A stretch of DNA of 54,279 bases, taken from positions 1-54,279 of the forward strand of contig CAYNDB010000004.1 in the NCBI GenBank assembly GCA_964395915.1, written 5' to 3'. Of the stretch, positions 1 to 7,456 are shown piece by piece. Numbering within the stretch: position 1 is the first letter of the stretch; the number at the start of each line of letters is the position of its first letter. The DNA comes from CAYNDB01 sp964395915. GTDB taxonomy: Bacteria; Nitrospinota_A; UBA7883; JAJRTC01. The notes beneath the pieces were generated by a model that was not told the origin of the DNA, made no database searches, and saw only the letters and a list, made by a program, of their open reading frames with translations. Both the position numbers and the translations under genes were made by a program.

Positions 1-1096
1 CCTGAAGCCTTGCCACCACAACTTCCCGCGGGTTGGCCATGGCCTTAAGCTCCGAGGCCATCGCCTTGAAAGCGATAAGGTGACGTATTACCTTTATCGA
101 TCCAGAAGTTGATCCGGCGCACCCGCCTACAAACATGAGACAGAAGAGAACTATTTGAGCGAAAGGGCTCCACAAGCCGTAGTCAGCCGATGTATATCCA
201 GTTGTGGTCAGTATCGATGTTACCTGGAAAGCGGCGTTGGTCAAAGTTTCGAAAAACGGAGTATCCGCAGGATGGATAAGAAGCAAATCAACTGCAATCA
301 GAAGAAATGCGCCCACCAGAATCCATATAAATAGGCGGAACTCCTCGTTCTCCCAATATCGTCTACCTTCACCTTTAACCAGCATGTAATGTAGCGTAAA
401 GCTTGTTCCGCCAATAATCATGAATGTGATAACGATCCATTGCATGGTAATGGTTTCCACATCGCCTACGCTTCCGCTGTGAACTGAGAAGCCGCCGGTG
501 GAAAGGGTGGTAAACGAATGGCAGACGGCGTCATATGGCGGCATGCCTGCAACGGTAAGGAGCACAGCCTCCACAATTGTCAGCGATACATAGATACCCC
601 ACAGCGCGCGGGCGGTTTCCTGTATGCGTGGGGTTACTTTCTCAAAATTCGTTCCCCCGGGTATTTCCGCCCGGAACAGGTTGTGGCTTCCCTCGCCAAG
701 CGCCGGCAGCACCGCCACAAACAAGGCGATGATTCCCATCCCGCCAATCCATTGTGTCATACAACGCCAGAACATTATTCCGCGTGGCATGCTTTCCAGG
801 TCAGAAAGAACCGACGCTCCGGTGGTTGTGATGCCGCTGATCGATTCAAAAAGGGCGTCTATAAAGCTCGGCATCGCGCCGGAGAGAAGGTAAGGCAAAG
901 TTGTGAAACAGCCGACCACTATCCATCCGGAGGCCACAATCATAAAGCCATCCGCGACGGTGATTTTTCTATGCGGCCTGTCTTTTGAAAAAAGTAAAAG
1001 AAAATAGCCGACAATAAGCGTAATCGCCGCCGAAATTAGAAAGGCTCTCAACTCATTGTGCGCGATAGGTGTTTTATAGCCGTCGTAATAGTAAGC
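1..1096 (-). CDS. trkH: TrkH-type potassium uptake membrane subunit (partial)
   Basis: This is the membrane subunit of a Trk potassium uptake system, which moves K+ (probably driven by the ion gradient) across the inner membrane. Translating the minus strand gives one uninterrupted frame of about 365 residues. It carries four repeated pore-loop signatures in order: ITTTGAS, TTLSTGGFS, ILTTTGYTSADY and GGCAGSTSGSIK. Each holds the glycine that lines the selectivity filter in this family, and hydrophobic segments alternate with the loops. The start codon lies inside the 100-N gap (the first visible residues are AYYYDGYKTP), and the C-terminus runs off the window edge, so both ends are missing. 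It sits directly downstream of trkA, as expected for a trkA-trkH operon. The family is clear; whether the partner preference is TrkH or KtrB subtype is less certain. Confidence 0.93.
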
Positions 1097-1196
1097 NNNN
1101 NNNNNNNNNNNNNNNNNNNNNNNNNNNNNNNNNNNNNNNNNNNNNNNNNNNNNNNNNNNNNNNNNNNNNNNNNNNNNNNNNNNNNNNNNNNNNNNN
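1097..1196. other. assembly gap of 100 N between trkA and trkH
   Basis: Exactly 100 unknown bases, the usual placeholder for a gap of unknown length. It removes the TrkA C-terminus and the TrkH N-terminus. From usual family lengths, roughly 35 TrkA residues and 20-30 TrkH residues are missing, so the true gap is probably closer to 200 bp than 100 (inference). Confidence 0.97.
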
Positions 1197-2462
1197 AGTG
1201 GAGCCGTCCGGGATGATCGTCGAATCTCCTTTAAGCACAGTACCCACGACAGCTCCTTTCGGGAACCCGGCTTCAGACAACGTTTTCCCCGCCAGCGGCG
1301 CATCTTTGCCAATTACATATTCGATCAGCTCCGCCTCCCCGGCATGTAGTTTTACGACAGAATGCACTATACCTTCACGAATATGGCGCAAAATTGCGCC
1401 GGCTGTAAGAGTGAGCGGGTTAACGACGATGTCCAGTCCGATCGCATCCATGACCGGCAGGTACTCAGTTTCATTTGTGATAACCGCTACACGCGCCACC
1501 CCAAGCCGTTTGGCCAGAAGCGCCGACATCAGGTTTACCTTATCGTCAGCCGAGGCGGCGACAAAACAGTTTATCGATTCGATGCCTATTTCATGAAGCA
1601 GGTCGGTCTCCGCGCCTCCACTTTTTAGCACCTTAACATCTGAAAGTCGTTCGGCGGCCACGCGGGCCAAGTCATCGTCGGATTCAATTATGATGACTTC
1701 TTCAAACATGCTTTTTAACGCTTCGGCGACAGAAATTCCGATCCGCGAAGCTCCAAGGATTACCACTCGCTCACCAGCCGATGTTCCACTTTTAAAGATG
1801 GGGAGCACGAATGGAACCGTTTCTTTTGCCGCAAGGAGCCAAACCTTGTCTCCCTCCATGACTCGATCCTCGCCATGCGGAACTATGAAAGTGTTTTCGC
1901 GGTAGAGGCCTATTATCAAAAAAGAGTCGAGCGCGAACTGTTCACGCAGTTCCGCAAGTGAATGTCCCGTTATCGTAAGTCCAGGCGCTATGTCGAACCC
2001 GATTAACGCAACCTCTCCTCCAGCAAACTCCGCATAGTCGAACGCTCCGTTAATGCCTATTACTTTAGTAAGATGGGAGACCGCCTCCCGTTCCGGGTAA
2101 ATCACCCAGTCCAGCCCCAGCTCGTCCTTATCCAGCCCGCCTTCCGCAAACAACCCTTCGTTCCTGATCCTGGCGACTCTTGTGGGGATCTCAAGTTTTC
2201 CTGCGAGCAGTGTGGTCGTGAGATTGATTTCGTCGGATTGACTTACAGCGATCAGCATATCCGTGTCATCGCCAGCGGCTTTGCGCAGAAGAGGAAGGTC
2301 GCAAGCGTTTCCTTGTATTACAGTTACATCGTAAAGTTCGCTGACCAGAGACGCAACCGCTTTATCCCGTTCGATCATTATGAGGTCAAGCCCTTGCGTG
2401 GATAACTCTCGCGCAAGCTGTTGCCCCACTCTTCCTGCTCCGACAATGATGATTTTTTTCAT
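1197..2462 (-). CDS. trkA: TrkA, NAD-binding regulatory subunit of potassium uptake (3' end in gap)
   Basis: This is the cytoplasmic NAD(H)-binding gating subunit of the Trk system. Visible residues number 422. The first Rossmann motif is at the extreme N-terminus (IIIVGAGRVGQQLA). A second occurs near residue 230 (VVILGASRIGISVAEAL). This gives the duplicated TrkA_N-TrkA_C-TrkA_N-TrkA_C layout of full-length TrkA (about 458 residues in E. coli). The ATG at 2462 is preceded by a strong AAGGAGG site 8 nt away. The frame runs into the 100-N gap at DGST, so the last few dozen residues are not seen; any stop read beyond the gap is an artefact of gap length. The gene lies upstream of trkH in the same direction. 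The lipoprotein gene upstream is separated by 56 nt and may share a transcript. Confidence 0.93.
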
Positions 2463-2518
2463 CCAGCCGCCCTCCTTTTAGCGCGCCGCGCAAATGTAGC
2501 GACAATATTCGAAACGGT

Positions 2519-3079
2519 TCAGCCGTTCTGTTTGTTCAGAGTTATAACAGCTCCGTCCGTTCCCAGGGTAAGCTCCCCCGATGCTTTTCCATACAAGTCG
2601 TCAGGACTCTTCGACCCTGCGTCACCGTCCGAATCGAACCTGGCTTCAAGCGAAATTTTCATGCCGGCCTGTGGAACCCCCATCATTATATTCTTTTCAT
2701 CAAGAATAAACTTATATGGGAACTGGACATTTACAGCCTTGCTTACAGCCAAAGGCGCCCCTCCACCACCAGAGCGCGCGATTATGTAGAGTGTCCAGTT
2801 TTTTGAGCTATGGTCCTTCACATCGTCAGCAAGATCCACTTCCCCGGAAACTATTATTCCACTAAAGCCTTCGGAGGCGTTGTTGGAAGGTATCGCTGTC
2901 GTCGTTTGCGCCTGTGGCTTTGCAGCTTTCGTATCTTGACCGGACCCCAGCTCCGGGCGCTGGTCCATTTTGTCGTAAGGAACATAATGGTGGTCCTGAC
3001 AGGCGATTGTCATTGTGGTAAAAAACACAATAACAACAGCTGTTTTTATGATCTTATCGAACTGACGGTAAAAAACCAT
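2519..3079 (-). CDS. putative lipoprotein with CcmI/CycH C-terminal-like domain
   Basis: A 186-residue predicted lipoprotein. A hydrophobic signal segment (residues about 10-24) ends in TIAC, giving Cys27 as the likely lipidation site; the lipobox is a weak match because position -3 is Thr. A low-complexity linker rich in Gln, Ala, Thr and Ser follows to about residue 68. The C-terminal 115 residues (GIIVSGEVDLADD, LYIIARSGGGGAPLAV, PYKFILDEKNIMM, ARFDSDGDA) read like the beta-sandwich domain at the C-terminus of cytochrome c maturation factor CcmI/NrfG, which has the same order of GxVxLxP, IFARxxxGPRMPLAV and PxxFxLDDxxxM. No Ccm genes are nearby, so a role in haem attachment is not supported here. 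The product is probably periplasmic and membrane-anchored. The family resemblance is from memory and moderate. Confidence 0.6.
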   Translation of the reverse strand: MVFYRQFDKIIKTAVVIVFFTTMTIACQDHHYVPYDKMDQRPELGSGQDTKAAKPQAQTTTAIPSNNASEGFSGIIVSGEVDLADDVKDHSSKNWTLYIIARSGGGGAPLAVSKAVNVQFPYKFILDEKNIMMGVPQAGMKISLEARFDSDGDAGSKSPDDLYGKASGELTLGTDGAVITLNKQNG

Positions 3080-3518
3080 TTGAATTCCTTAAATAGTTGT
3101 GGATGGTGATATGGAGGAATATCTCTGTTAGATAGTGAATATATATCTTATTGGCTTTGTAGCGCCTTACGGTTTTACAAAGAACGCCTGATCCGGTTCT
3201 TTTTGTATCTTGACTAATAAATTTTGCTTTAAATATCTTGTTTACGCCAACCCATATTACCTGAGTGGGAAATACAGTTCAAGAAGAAGCGACTTACAGA
3301 TTCCTGGCTAAACAGTTCTTTGCACACGGGGATATTGTGTTTTTGCAAGTGGTTTGACCATGGCTATGGCTATCCATCTATTTTAATACCTGTATCAGGT
3401 TCTATTTTTTAAATGCCCATGCAGATCCAAAACAGTAACAGCGGTGGAGGTTTAATGTAATGTTTTATAACACTAAGATGCCCTGAAAAATTATTAAGCG
3501 GAAAGTGTTAGAAACAAC
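3080..3518. other. non-coding region between trk block and EPS locus
   Basis: About 440 bp with no convincing gene on either strand. It contains two small hairpins: AAAGAAC/GTTCTTT near 3178-3202, and ACCTG/CAGGT near 3388-3400 followed by TCTATTTTTT. Either could be a weak terminator, but the stems are short. It carries the divergent upstream regions of the lipoprotein gene (minus) and of the EPS locus (plus). Confidence 0.5.
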
Positions 3519-3546
3519 TTGATTTTCTAAGCTTTACGCCTAATAT
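3519..3546 (+). promoter_or_regulatory. putative sigma-70-type promoter at head of EPS locus
   Basis: TTGATT at 3519-3524 and TAATAT at 3541-3546 are separated by 16 bp. It would give a leader of about 120 nt before the ATG at 3674. The leader contains GGAGG near 3590, upstream of a possible very short reading frame. This is a sequence match only. Confidence 0.4.
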
Positions 3547-3673
3547 ATATAGTATAGGAAAACATAAGAAAAACTGTTACTTTCATCTGGAGGTGGCAGT
3601 TGAAACATTGCTTAAATAAAAGATGGTGTATACAATGGTAGTAACAAGCAGGAAAAGTAATAGGGGGGTAGTT

Positions 3674-4207
3674 ATGTTAAAGAAATTTTTAGTATTATCG
3701 ATTGGATTGGCGCTTTGGAGTGGTGTGGCTTCTGCGGATATCAAGTCAGACTTGGAGTCAGGTCTTTCCGTTACGGTAGCGTTGCAGAATGCGATTGCGG
3801 ATGGTGTGACGATTACCAACGCTACGGCGGACGCTGTTTCCGCTTTTCCAGCCCGCGCGGGAGAAATTATTTTTGCGGCTGTTAAGATGTCTCCTGGGCT
3901 CGCAGGCGAGATTGTAATGGCGTCAGCCACTTCTGGAGCAGAGATTTCTGTCGCGGTATCTGAGGCGATCAAAGCCGCTCCCGGAAAAGCCGGGGATATA
4001 GTCGCCGCCGCTGTAAGAGCTGTTCCTGAAAGGGAAATTGAAATCACTCAGGCGGCTATTTTACAGAATGTTGATCCTGGCGTTGTCGCATCGGCTACAG
4101 CGGCCGGTCGTTCCATACCTTCACCTTTTGCGCCCGTTTCAATGCCTAACACAGGTATAGGACGTGGAGGTGTTACACCTTATGAGGGTATTGCCAGCGT
4201 ATCTTGA
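3674..4207 (+). CDS. exported Ala-rich protein with 15-residue repeats
   Basis: A 177-residue protein of unknown function. The ATG at 3674 is chosen over the in-frame ATG 17 codons upstream for two reasons: AGGGGGG lies just before it, and it begins a clean signal peptide (residues 1-21, cleavage after GVASA). The mature part is rich in Ala, Val, Ile and Glu, with short units of about 15 residues, for example AVSAFPARAGEIIFA, AVKMSPGLAGEIVMA and AIKAAPGKAGDIVAA, then a degenerate AVRAVPEREIEITQA. A 14-residue insert separates the second and third units. The pattern suggests stacked short helices. The last 30 residues are Pro/Gly-rich. A terminator follows directly, so it is probably a separate transcript at the head of the exopolysaccharide locus. 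It could be a matrix, surface or periplasmic component. I do not recognise a named family. Confidence 0.75.
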   Translation: MLKKFLVLSIGLALWSGVASADIKSDLESGLSVTVALQNAIADGVTITNATADAVSAFPARAGEIIFAAVKMSPGLAGEIVMASATSGAEISVAVSEAIKAAPGKAGDIVAAAVRAVPEREIEITQAAILQNVDPGVVASATAAGRSIPSPFAPVSMPNTGIGRGGVTPYEGIASVS

Positions 4208-4237
4208 TAAATTTACAGCTGTAGGGATTTTCAAATC

Positions 4238-4274
4238 AGGGTGGCACAGAAGCTTCGGCGCCACCCTTTTTTTT
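4238..4274 (+). terminator. rho-independent terminator
   Basis: A perfect 8-bp stem AGGGTGGC (4238-4245) / GCCACCCT (4260-4267), with a loop containing the palindrome GAAGCTTC, is followed by eight T (4267-4274). It ends the Ala-rich gene and lies only 12 nt before the next start codon. Confidence 0.88.
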
Positions 4275-4286
4275 GGTGGGGGTTTA

Positions 4287-5261
4287 ATGCGAGTTGATAT
4301 CAAAGCTGTAATTATTTTTGTTACGGCAATTTTTGCATTATTTACAATGACTTTGCCAGCTTTGGCTCAGGATCTTCCAGAAACGAAGACTGCATCCACA
4401 AGCAAGGAAACCCTTCCTCCAGGGTTTTATCCCGCTCTTACGTTAGATTATGAGAGTAAAGACAACATTCTAAGGCTGGATAATCGAAAAATATATGATA
4501 ACGTCTATTCTGTACGCCCGTCTTTGACTTTGATGTCTCTGTTCGGCAAACACTCATTTGAAGCCAGCTATTTTGCCGACATTATCCGGTATCAGAATAA
4601 CAGTGATGAAAATTTCGTGGATCATTATGTGGATGGTCAATTAAACCTCGACCTGACCAGAAAACTGAAAATGATATTCGTGGCGGATTACGCCACTGCG
4701 CACGAATTGCGCGGAGCTTCCGGCACCAGGGTGACTTTATCTGAAACACCGGACGCCTGGTGGGGAGACCGAATGTTTGCAGAGGTCTCTTACGGGAGAA
4801 GAACCCACAGGAACCAGATAGTCGTTAGCGTTGAATCATATCGCAGGCGTTACACGAACAACTTNNNNNNNNNNNNNNNNNNNNNNNNNNNNNNNNNNNN
4901 NNNNNNNNNNNNNNNNNNNNNNNNNNNNNNNNNNNNNNNNNNNNNNNNNNNNNNNNNNNNNNNNCAAACAATTGGCAGCTATTATGTCAGCAACGAGATT
5001 GGCGTTAACTGGCGGCATGATTTAAGTGCTCGTTGGGTGTTGTTGTCGAAACTCCTTTTCCAGAATGATGAGTACAGTGTGATTACTGATATTGAACGTA
5101 GCGATGATCTTGCGGATTTTGAGCTGGAAATAGCATATAGCCTCTTAAGGTGGCTGGACATAGGTGGTATTTACCATTATTCGTCCAGACAGTCTACATA
5201 TCCGGGTATTGATTATAAGGCTAATACCTTCATGATCCAGATTGCAGCCGATTCTATGTAG
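4287..5261 (+). CDS. outer-membrane beta-barrel protein of the EPS locus (interrupted by gap)
   Basis: Predicted outer-membrane barrel. The start is the ATG at 4287, just after the terminator and a GGTGGGGG ribosome-binding site; the earlier in-frame ATG at 4164 lies inside the preceding gene and is rejected. A signal peptide (MRVDIKAV through PALA, cleavage near residue 27) is followed by alternating amphipathic strands rich in aromatic residues (HSFEASYFADIIRYQ, NQIVVSVESYRRRY, NEIGVNWRHDLSARW, WLDIGGIYHYSS). The frame ends with an amphipathic, barrel-like terminal strand (TFMIQIAADSM). The 100-N gap removes several strands; both flanks read in the same frame, but the true length is unknown. 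Its place immediately before the Wza-like gene matches the separate export barrels of exopolysaccharide systems (BBP2/Wzp-like). Function as the outer-membrane exit pore is inference. Confidence 0.72.
   Translation: MRVDIKAVIIFVTAIFALFTMTLPALAQDLPETKTASTSKETLPPGFYPALTLDYESKDNILRLDNRKIYDNVYSVRPSLTLMSLFGKHSFEASYFADIIRYQNNSDENFVDHYVDGQLNLDLTRKLKMIFVADYATAHELRGASGTRVTLSETPDAWWGDRMFAEVSYGRRTHRNQIVVSVESYRRRYTNNXXXXXXXXXXXXXXXXXXXXXXXXXXXXXXXXXXQTIGSYYVSNEIGVNWRHDLSARWVLLSKLLFQNDEYSVITDIERSDDLADFELEIAYSLLRWLDIGGIYHYSSRQSTYPGIDYKANTFMIQIAADSM
4865..4964. other. assembly gap of 100 N inside the beta-barrel gene
   Basis: Exactly 100 unknown bases. The barrel frame is open on both sides, so the gap is internal to one gene rather than joining two genes, unless the flanking frames agree by chance. 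Confidence 0.97.
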
Positions 5262-5263
5262 CT

Positions 5264-5316
5264 TTATACCATTGATTTTTCTAAACGAGTGAATCTTTAG
5301 CAGTTTAGCGGTATAA
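5264..5316 (+). repeat. nested inverted repeats between barrel and export genes
   Basis: The outer arms TTATACC (5264-5270) and GGTATAA (5310-5316) enclose the inner arms CTAAAC (5281-5286) and GTTTAG (5303-5308). A TATAAT (5312-5317) overlaps the right outer arm. There is no T-run directly after the hairpin, so it is not a classical terminator. It could be an operator or a processing hairpin. Confidence 0.35.
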
Positions 5317-5357
5317 TCAAAAAGTAAGTAAATCTAAACAATTCTAGGGTGTAATAC

Positions 5358-5906
5358 GTGGTCAGGTCGTGGGAATTGCGGTATGTGGCATTTTTGCTTA
5401 TTACCGTTATAGCGCTGGCTCCTGATTTTTCTGAAGCGGGGACGGCGCAATATGAAATCGGCTCCGGTGATCTTTTAACCGTCACTGTTTATGGTGAAGA
5501 GGATCTTAGTCTCAAGGCCGTCCGTGTAGCAGGCAATGGGAAGATATCCTTTCCGTTAATAGGCGAAATTCAGGTAAGCGGCTTCACCTCGAAAGAGTTG
5601 GAGGGGCATTTGATCAGGTTGCTGAAGGAAGGTTATCTCAAAAAACCGAAAGTAACGGTTTCCATTCTTGAGTACAGGATGTTTTACGTCAATGGCGCGG
5701 TTAACCGCCCTGGTGGGTATAAATATGTGGATGGGCTTACTGTGCGTAAAAGCATTGCCTTGGCAGGCGGTTTTACGGTGCGGGCGTCGACAAAAAAAAT
5801 TACCTTGATCCGCGAGTCAAACCCTTCTGAGCCGATAGAGTCGGTTGGGTTAAATATTACTGTTTTCCCCGGAGACGTTCTTACTGTGGGAGAGAGTTTC
5901 TTTTAA
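5358..5906 (+). CDS. short Wza-like polysaccharide export (OPX) protein
   Basis: A 182-residue periplasmic polysaccharide export protein. The GTG start at 5358 follows AGGGT 7 nt upstream. The signal peptide spans residues 1-27 (cleavage after DFSEA) and has no lipobox cysteine. Residues 28-107 form the Poly_export domain (YEIGSGDLLTVTVYGEEDL, GKISFPLIGEIQVSG, PKVTVSI). Residues 108-182 form one SLBB domain (FYVNGAVNRPGGYKY, GLTVRKSIALAGGFT, VFPGDVLTV). The protein stops there. It lacks the additional SLBB domain and the C-terminal amphipathic helix with which classical Wza (about 380 residues) forms the outer-membrane pore. A partner barrel is encoded immediately upstream. It likely forms the periplasmic part of the secretion channel with the Wzc-type protein at 10156. 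Family confidence is high. Confidence 0.9.
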   Translation: MVRSWELRYVAFLLITVIALAPDFSEAGTAQYEIGSGDLLTVTVYGEEDLSLKAVRVAGNGKISFPLIGEIQVSGFTSKELEGHLIRLLKEGYLKKPKVTVSILEYRMFYVNGAVNRPGGYKYVDGLTVRKSIALAGGFTVRASTKKITLIRESNPSEPIESVGLNITVFPGDVLTVGESFF

Positions 5907-5962
5907 TCAATCAACCCGTATACTAATTTGCCGCACGGCTGATTGCAAGACGGGAAAAATCG

Positions 5963-6694
5963 ATGATAGATATTCACAGCCATATACTTCCCGGTGTGGA
6001 CGATGGAGCGCGTGATATGCGCGAGGCGGTCGCTCTTCTTAGAATATCGGTTGATGAAGGGATAAAAACGCAGGTTCTCACACCGCATATGCCTGCAAAT
6101 ACGTATGGCCTTTCTCTTGATTCTCTCACTAAAAGTTTTGACAAATTCAAGTCGGCGATTGAAGAGAAGGAAATACCTATCCAGCTTAAACTGGCGGCCG
6201 AAGTCCGCATTGGTCTTGAGGTTATGGAGCTTGTTGAGTCTGGCAACATGCCGTGGCTTGGGGTGTGGGAAGGAAAAAAAGTTTTCTTGATGGAGTTTCC
6301 GCCCAATGCGATTCCGTCGGGGACTTTGAACATAGTGCGATGGCTTTCTCAAAACGAAATTCATCCCCTGATAGTCCATCCGGAGCGAAATCTGGAAATA
6401 CAGAATAATATGGACAAGCTAAAACCTTTTATAGATGAAGGCTGCCTTTTGCAACTGACGGCAGGTAGTATAACCGGTGATTTTTCAAGGGAGGCTTTCG
6501 ATACCGCTTGTCAGCTGCTCAAGCAGGGGCTTGTGGACGTGATCGCTTCCGATTGTCATCGGGCCGATGGAAGGACGCCGAGGCTTAAAGGAGCTGTGGA
6601 TGTGGCCAGGCAGATCGTTGGTGAGGATGAAGCCATTGCAATGGTTTCCACAACGCCAGCCAGATTGTTAGATGGTCTTAAAGCCGCCTATTAA
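5963..6694 (+). CDS. CpsB/YwqE-type tyrosine-protein phosphatase (PHP domain)
   Basis: A 243-residue metal-dependent phosphatase of the PHP fold that removes phosphate from the tyrosine cluster of Wzc-type kinases. Metal-ligand motifs are visible in order: MIDIHSHILPGVDDGA at the N-terminus, LTPHM near residue 47, a catalytic Glu in KLAAEVRIG, LIVHPERN near 140, and IASDCHRADGRTPRL near residue 195. Length and motif spacing match CpsB/YwqE. It sits between the export protein and the polymerase, and its cognate BY-kinase is encoded at 10156-12609 in the same locus, so a phosphorylation-dephosphorylation cycle controlling polymer export is a reasonable inference. Confidence 0.92.
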   Translation: MIDIHSHILPGVDDGARDMREAVALLRISVDEGIKTQVLTPHMPANTYGLSLDSLTKSFDKFKSAIEEKEIPIQLKLAAEVRIGLEVMELVESGNMPWLGVWEGKKVFLMEFPPNAIPSGTLNIVRWLSQNEIHPLIVHPERNLEIQNNMDKLKPFIDEGCLLQLTAGSITGDFSREAFDTACQLLKQGLVDVIASDCHRADGRTPRLKGAVDVARQIVGEDEAIAMVSTTPARLLDGLKAAY

Positions 6695-6760
6695 GGGCTG
6701 TTGAACGAGAAATAAATGTAGTAAAAACTCCATGCCGGATAAAGTGAACGATATATAACA

Positions 6761-7450
6761 ATGACTAAAACTGTCGCCGTTATTCTTCTGGTTATAAGCT
6801 CGGTTTTCTTTCTCTGGGCGTCGGCCTGGGGTGTCGCTGACTTTCTGACTCTGAAACCACGACACCTTATAAGACTCTGGTCGGAAGATAACAAAGCGTT
6901 TGACAAGACGGAATTAGCCGATTCGTTTAGCAAGCTTAATATGGCGACCACACTAAATCCGTATAGCGCAGACTACATCCAGGTCACAGGAGTTCTGTAT
7001 GAATGGGCGGCCCTTGAAGAGCCTGTATGGTCGGAGCATGCTCACAAATATCGTCCCTTGGCCATAGAACAGTATAGGCGCGCTGTTTTCTTGCGGCCCA
7101 CCTGGGGTTTCGCCTGGGCGCATATCGCCCATGCAAAGCTTTTAGAGCAACAGTTTGATGAAGAGGCCGTTCTGGCTCTGGAACGAGCTATGGTTTTCAC
7201 TCCCTGGGCTCCAGGTGTTCAGCGCAAGGTGATATGGGTAGGTTTTACAGCATGGGACATATTGCCGGAACAGATAAAAGAACAGCTTAAAGAAACAGTT
7301 ATCCATGCTCTGAAAGTATCACGAAAGCAGGCTAAGTTTGTTATCGACTCAGCGGTCTACCTGCGTCTTGAAGATCAACTTCGTCCATTGCTGTCGGATG
7401 ACCGGGACAAGAATCATCTGGAAATAATGATTAATAAACGGAAAAGCTAG
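6761..7450 (+). CDS. VpsP-like membrane-anchored TPR protein of EPS biosynthesis
   Basis: A 229-residue protein with one N-terminal membrane segment (residues about 5-28) and a periplasmic helical part resembling TPR units (SKLNMATTLNPYSADYI, YRRAVFLRPTWGFAWAHIA, ALERAMVFTPWAPGVQ). Proteins of this size and layout, anchored once and placed just before an O-antigen ligase/polymerase gene, are called VpsP family in exopolysaccharide loci; I assign it by resemblance and position. It ends 6 nt before the next start, so the two are very likely co-translated. It may help position the polymerase or the glycan chain. The precise role is unknown. Confidence 0.6.
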   Translation: MTKTVAVILLVISSVFFLWASAWGVADFLTLKPRHLIRLWSEDNKAFDKTELADSFSKLNMATTLNPYSADYIQVTGVLYEWAALEEPVWSEHAHKYRPLAIEQYRRAVFLRPTWGFAWAHIAHAKLLEQQFDEEAVLALERAMVFTPWAPGVQRKVIWVGFTAWDILPEQIKEQLKETVIHALKVSRKQAKFVIDSAVYLRLEDQLRPLLSDDRDKNHLEIMINKRKS

Positions 7451-7456
7451 GCTGGG

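Noticed and set aside
1074..1096. Apparent TrkA C-terminus beyond the gap
   Set aside because: The residues after the gap come from an arbitrary frame set by the 100-N length; the opposite-phase frame is clearly TrkH.
3583..4047. 154-codon frame antisense to the Ala-rich gene
   Set aside because: It mirrors the repeats of the real gene, has no ribosome-binding site and would overlap the promoter-proximal leader. The sense frame has a signal peptide and a terminator.
4164..4286. Upstream extension of the beta-barrel frame
   Set aside because: It would overlap the preceding gene and cross its terminator. The ATG at 4287 has a ribosome-binding site and begins the signal peptide.
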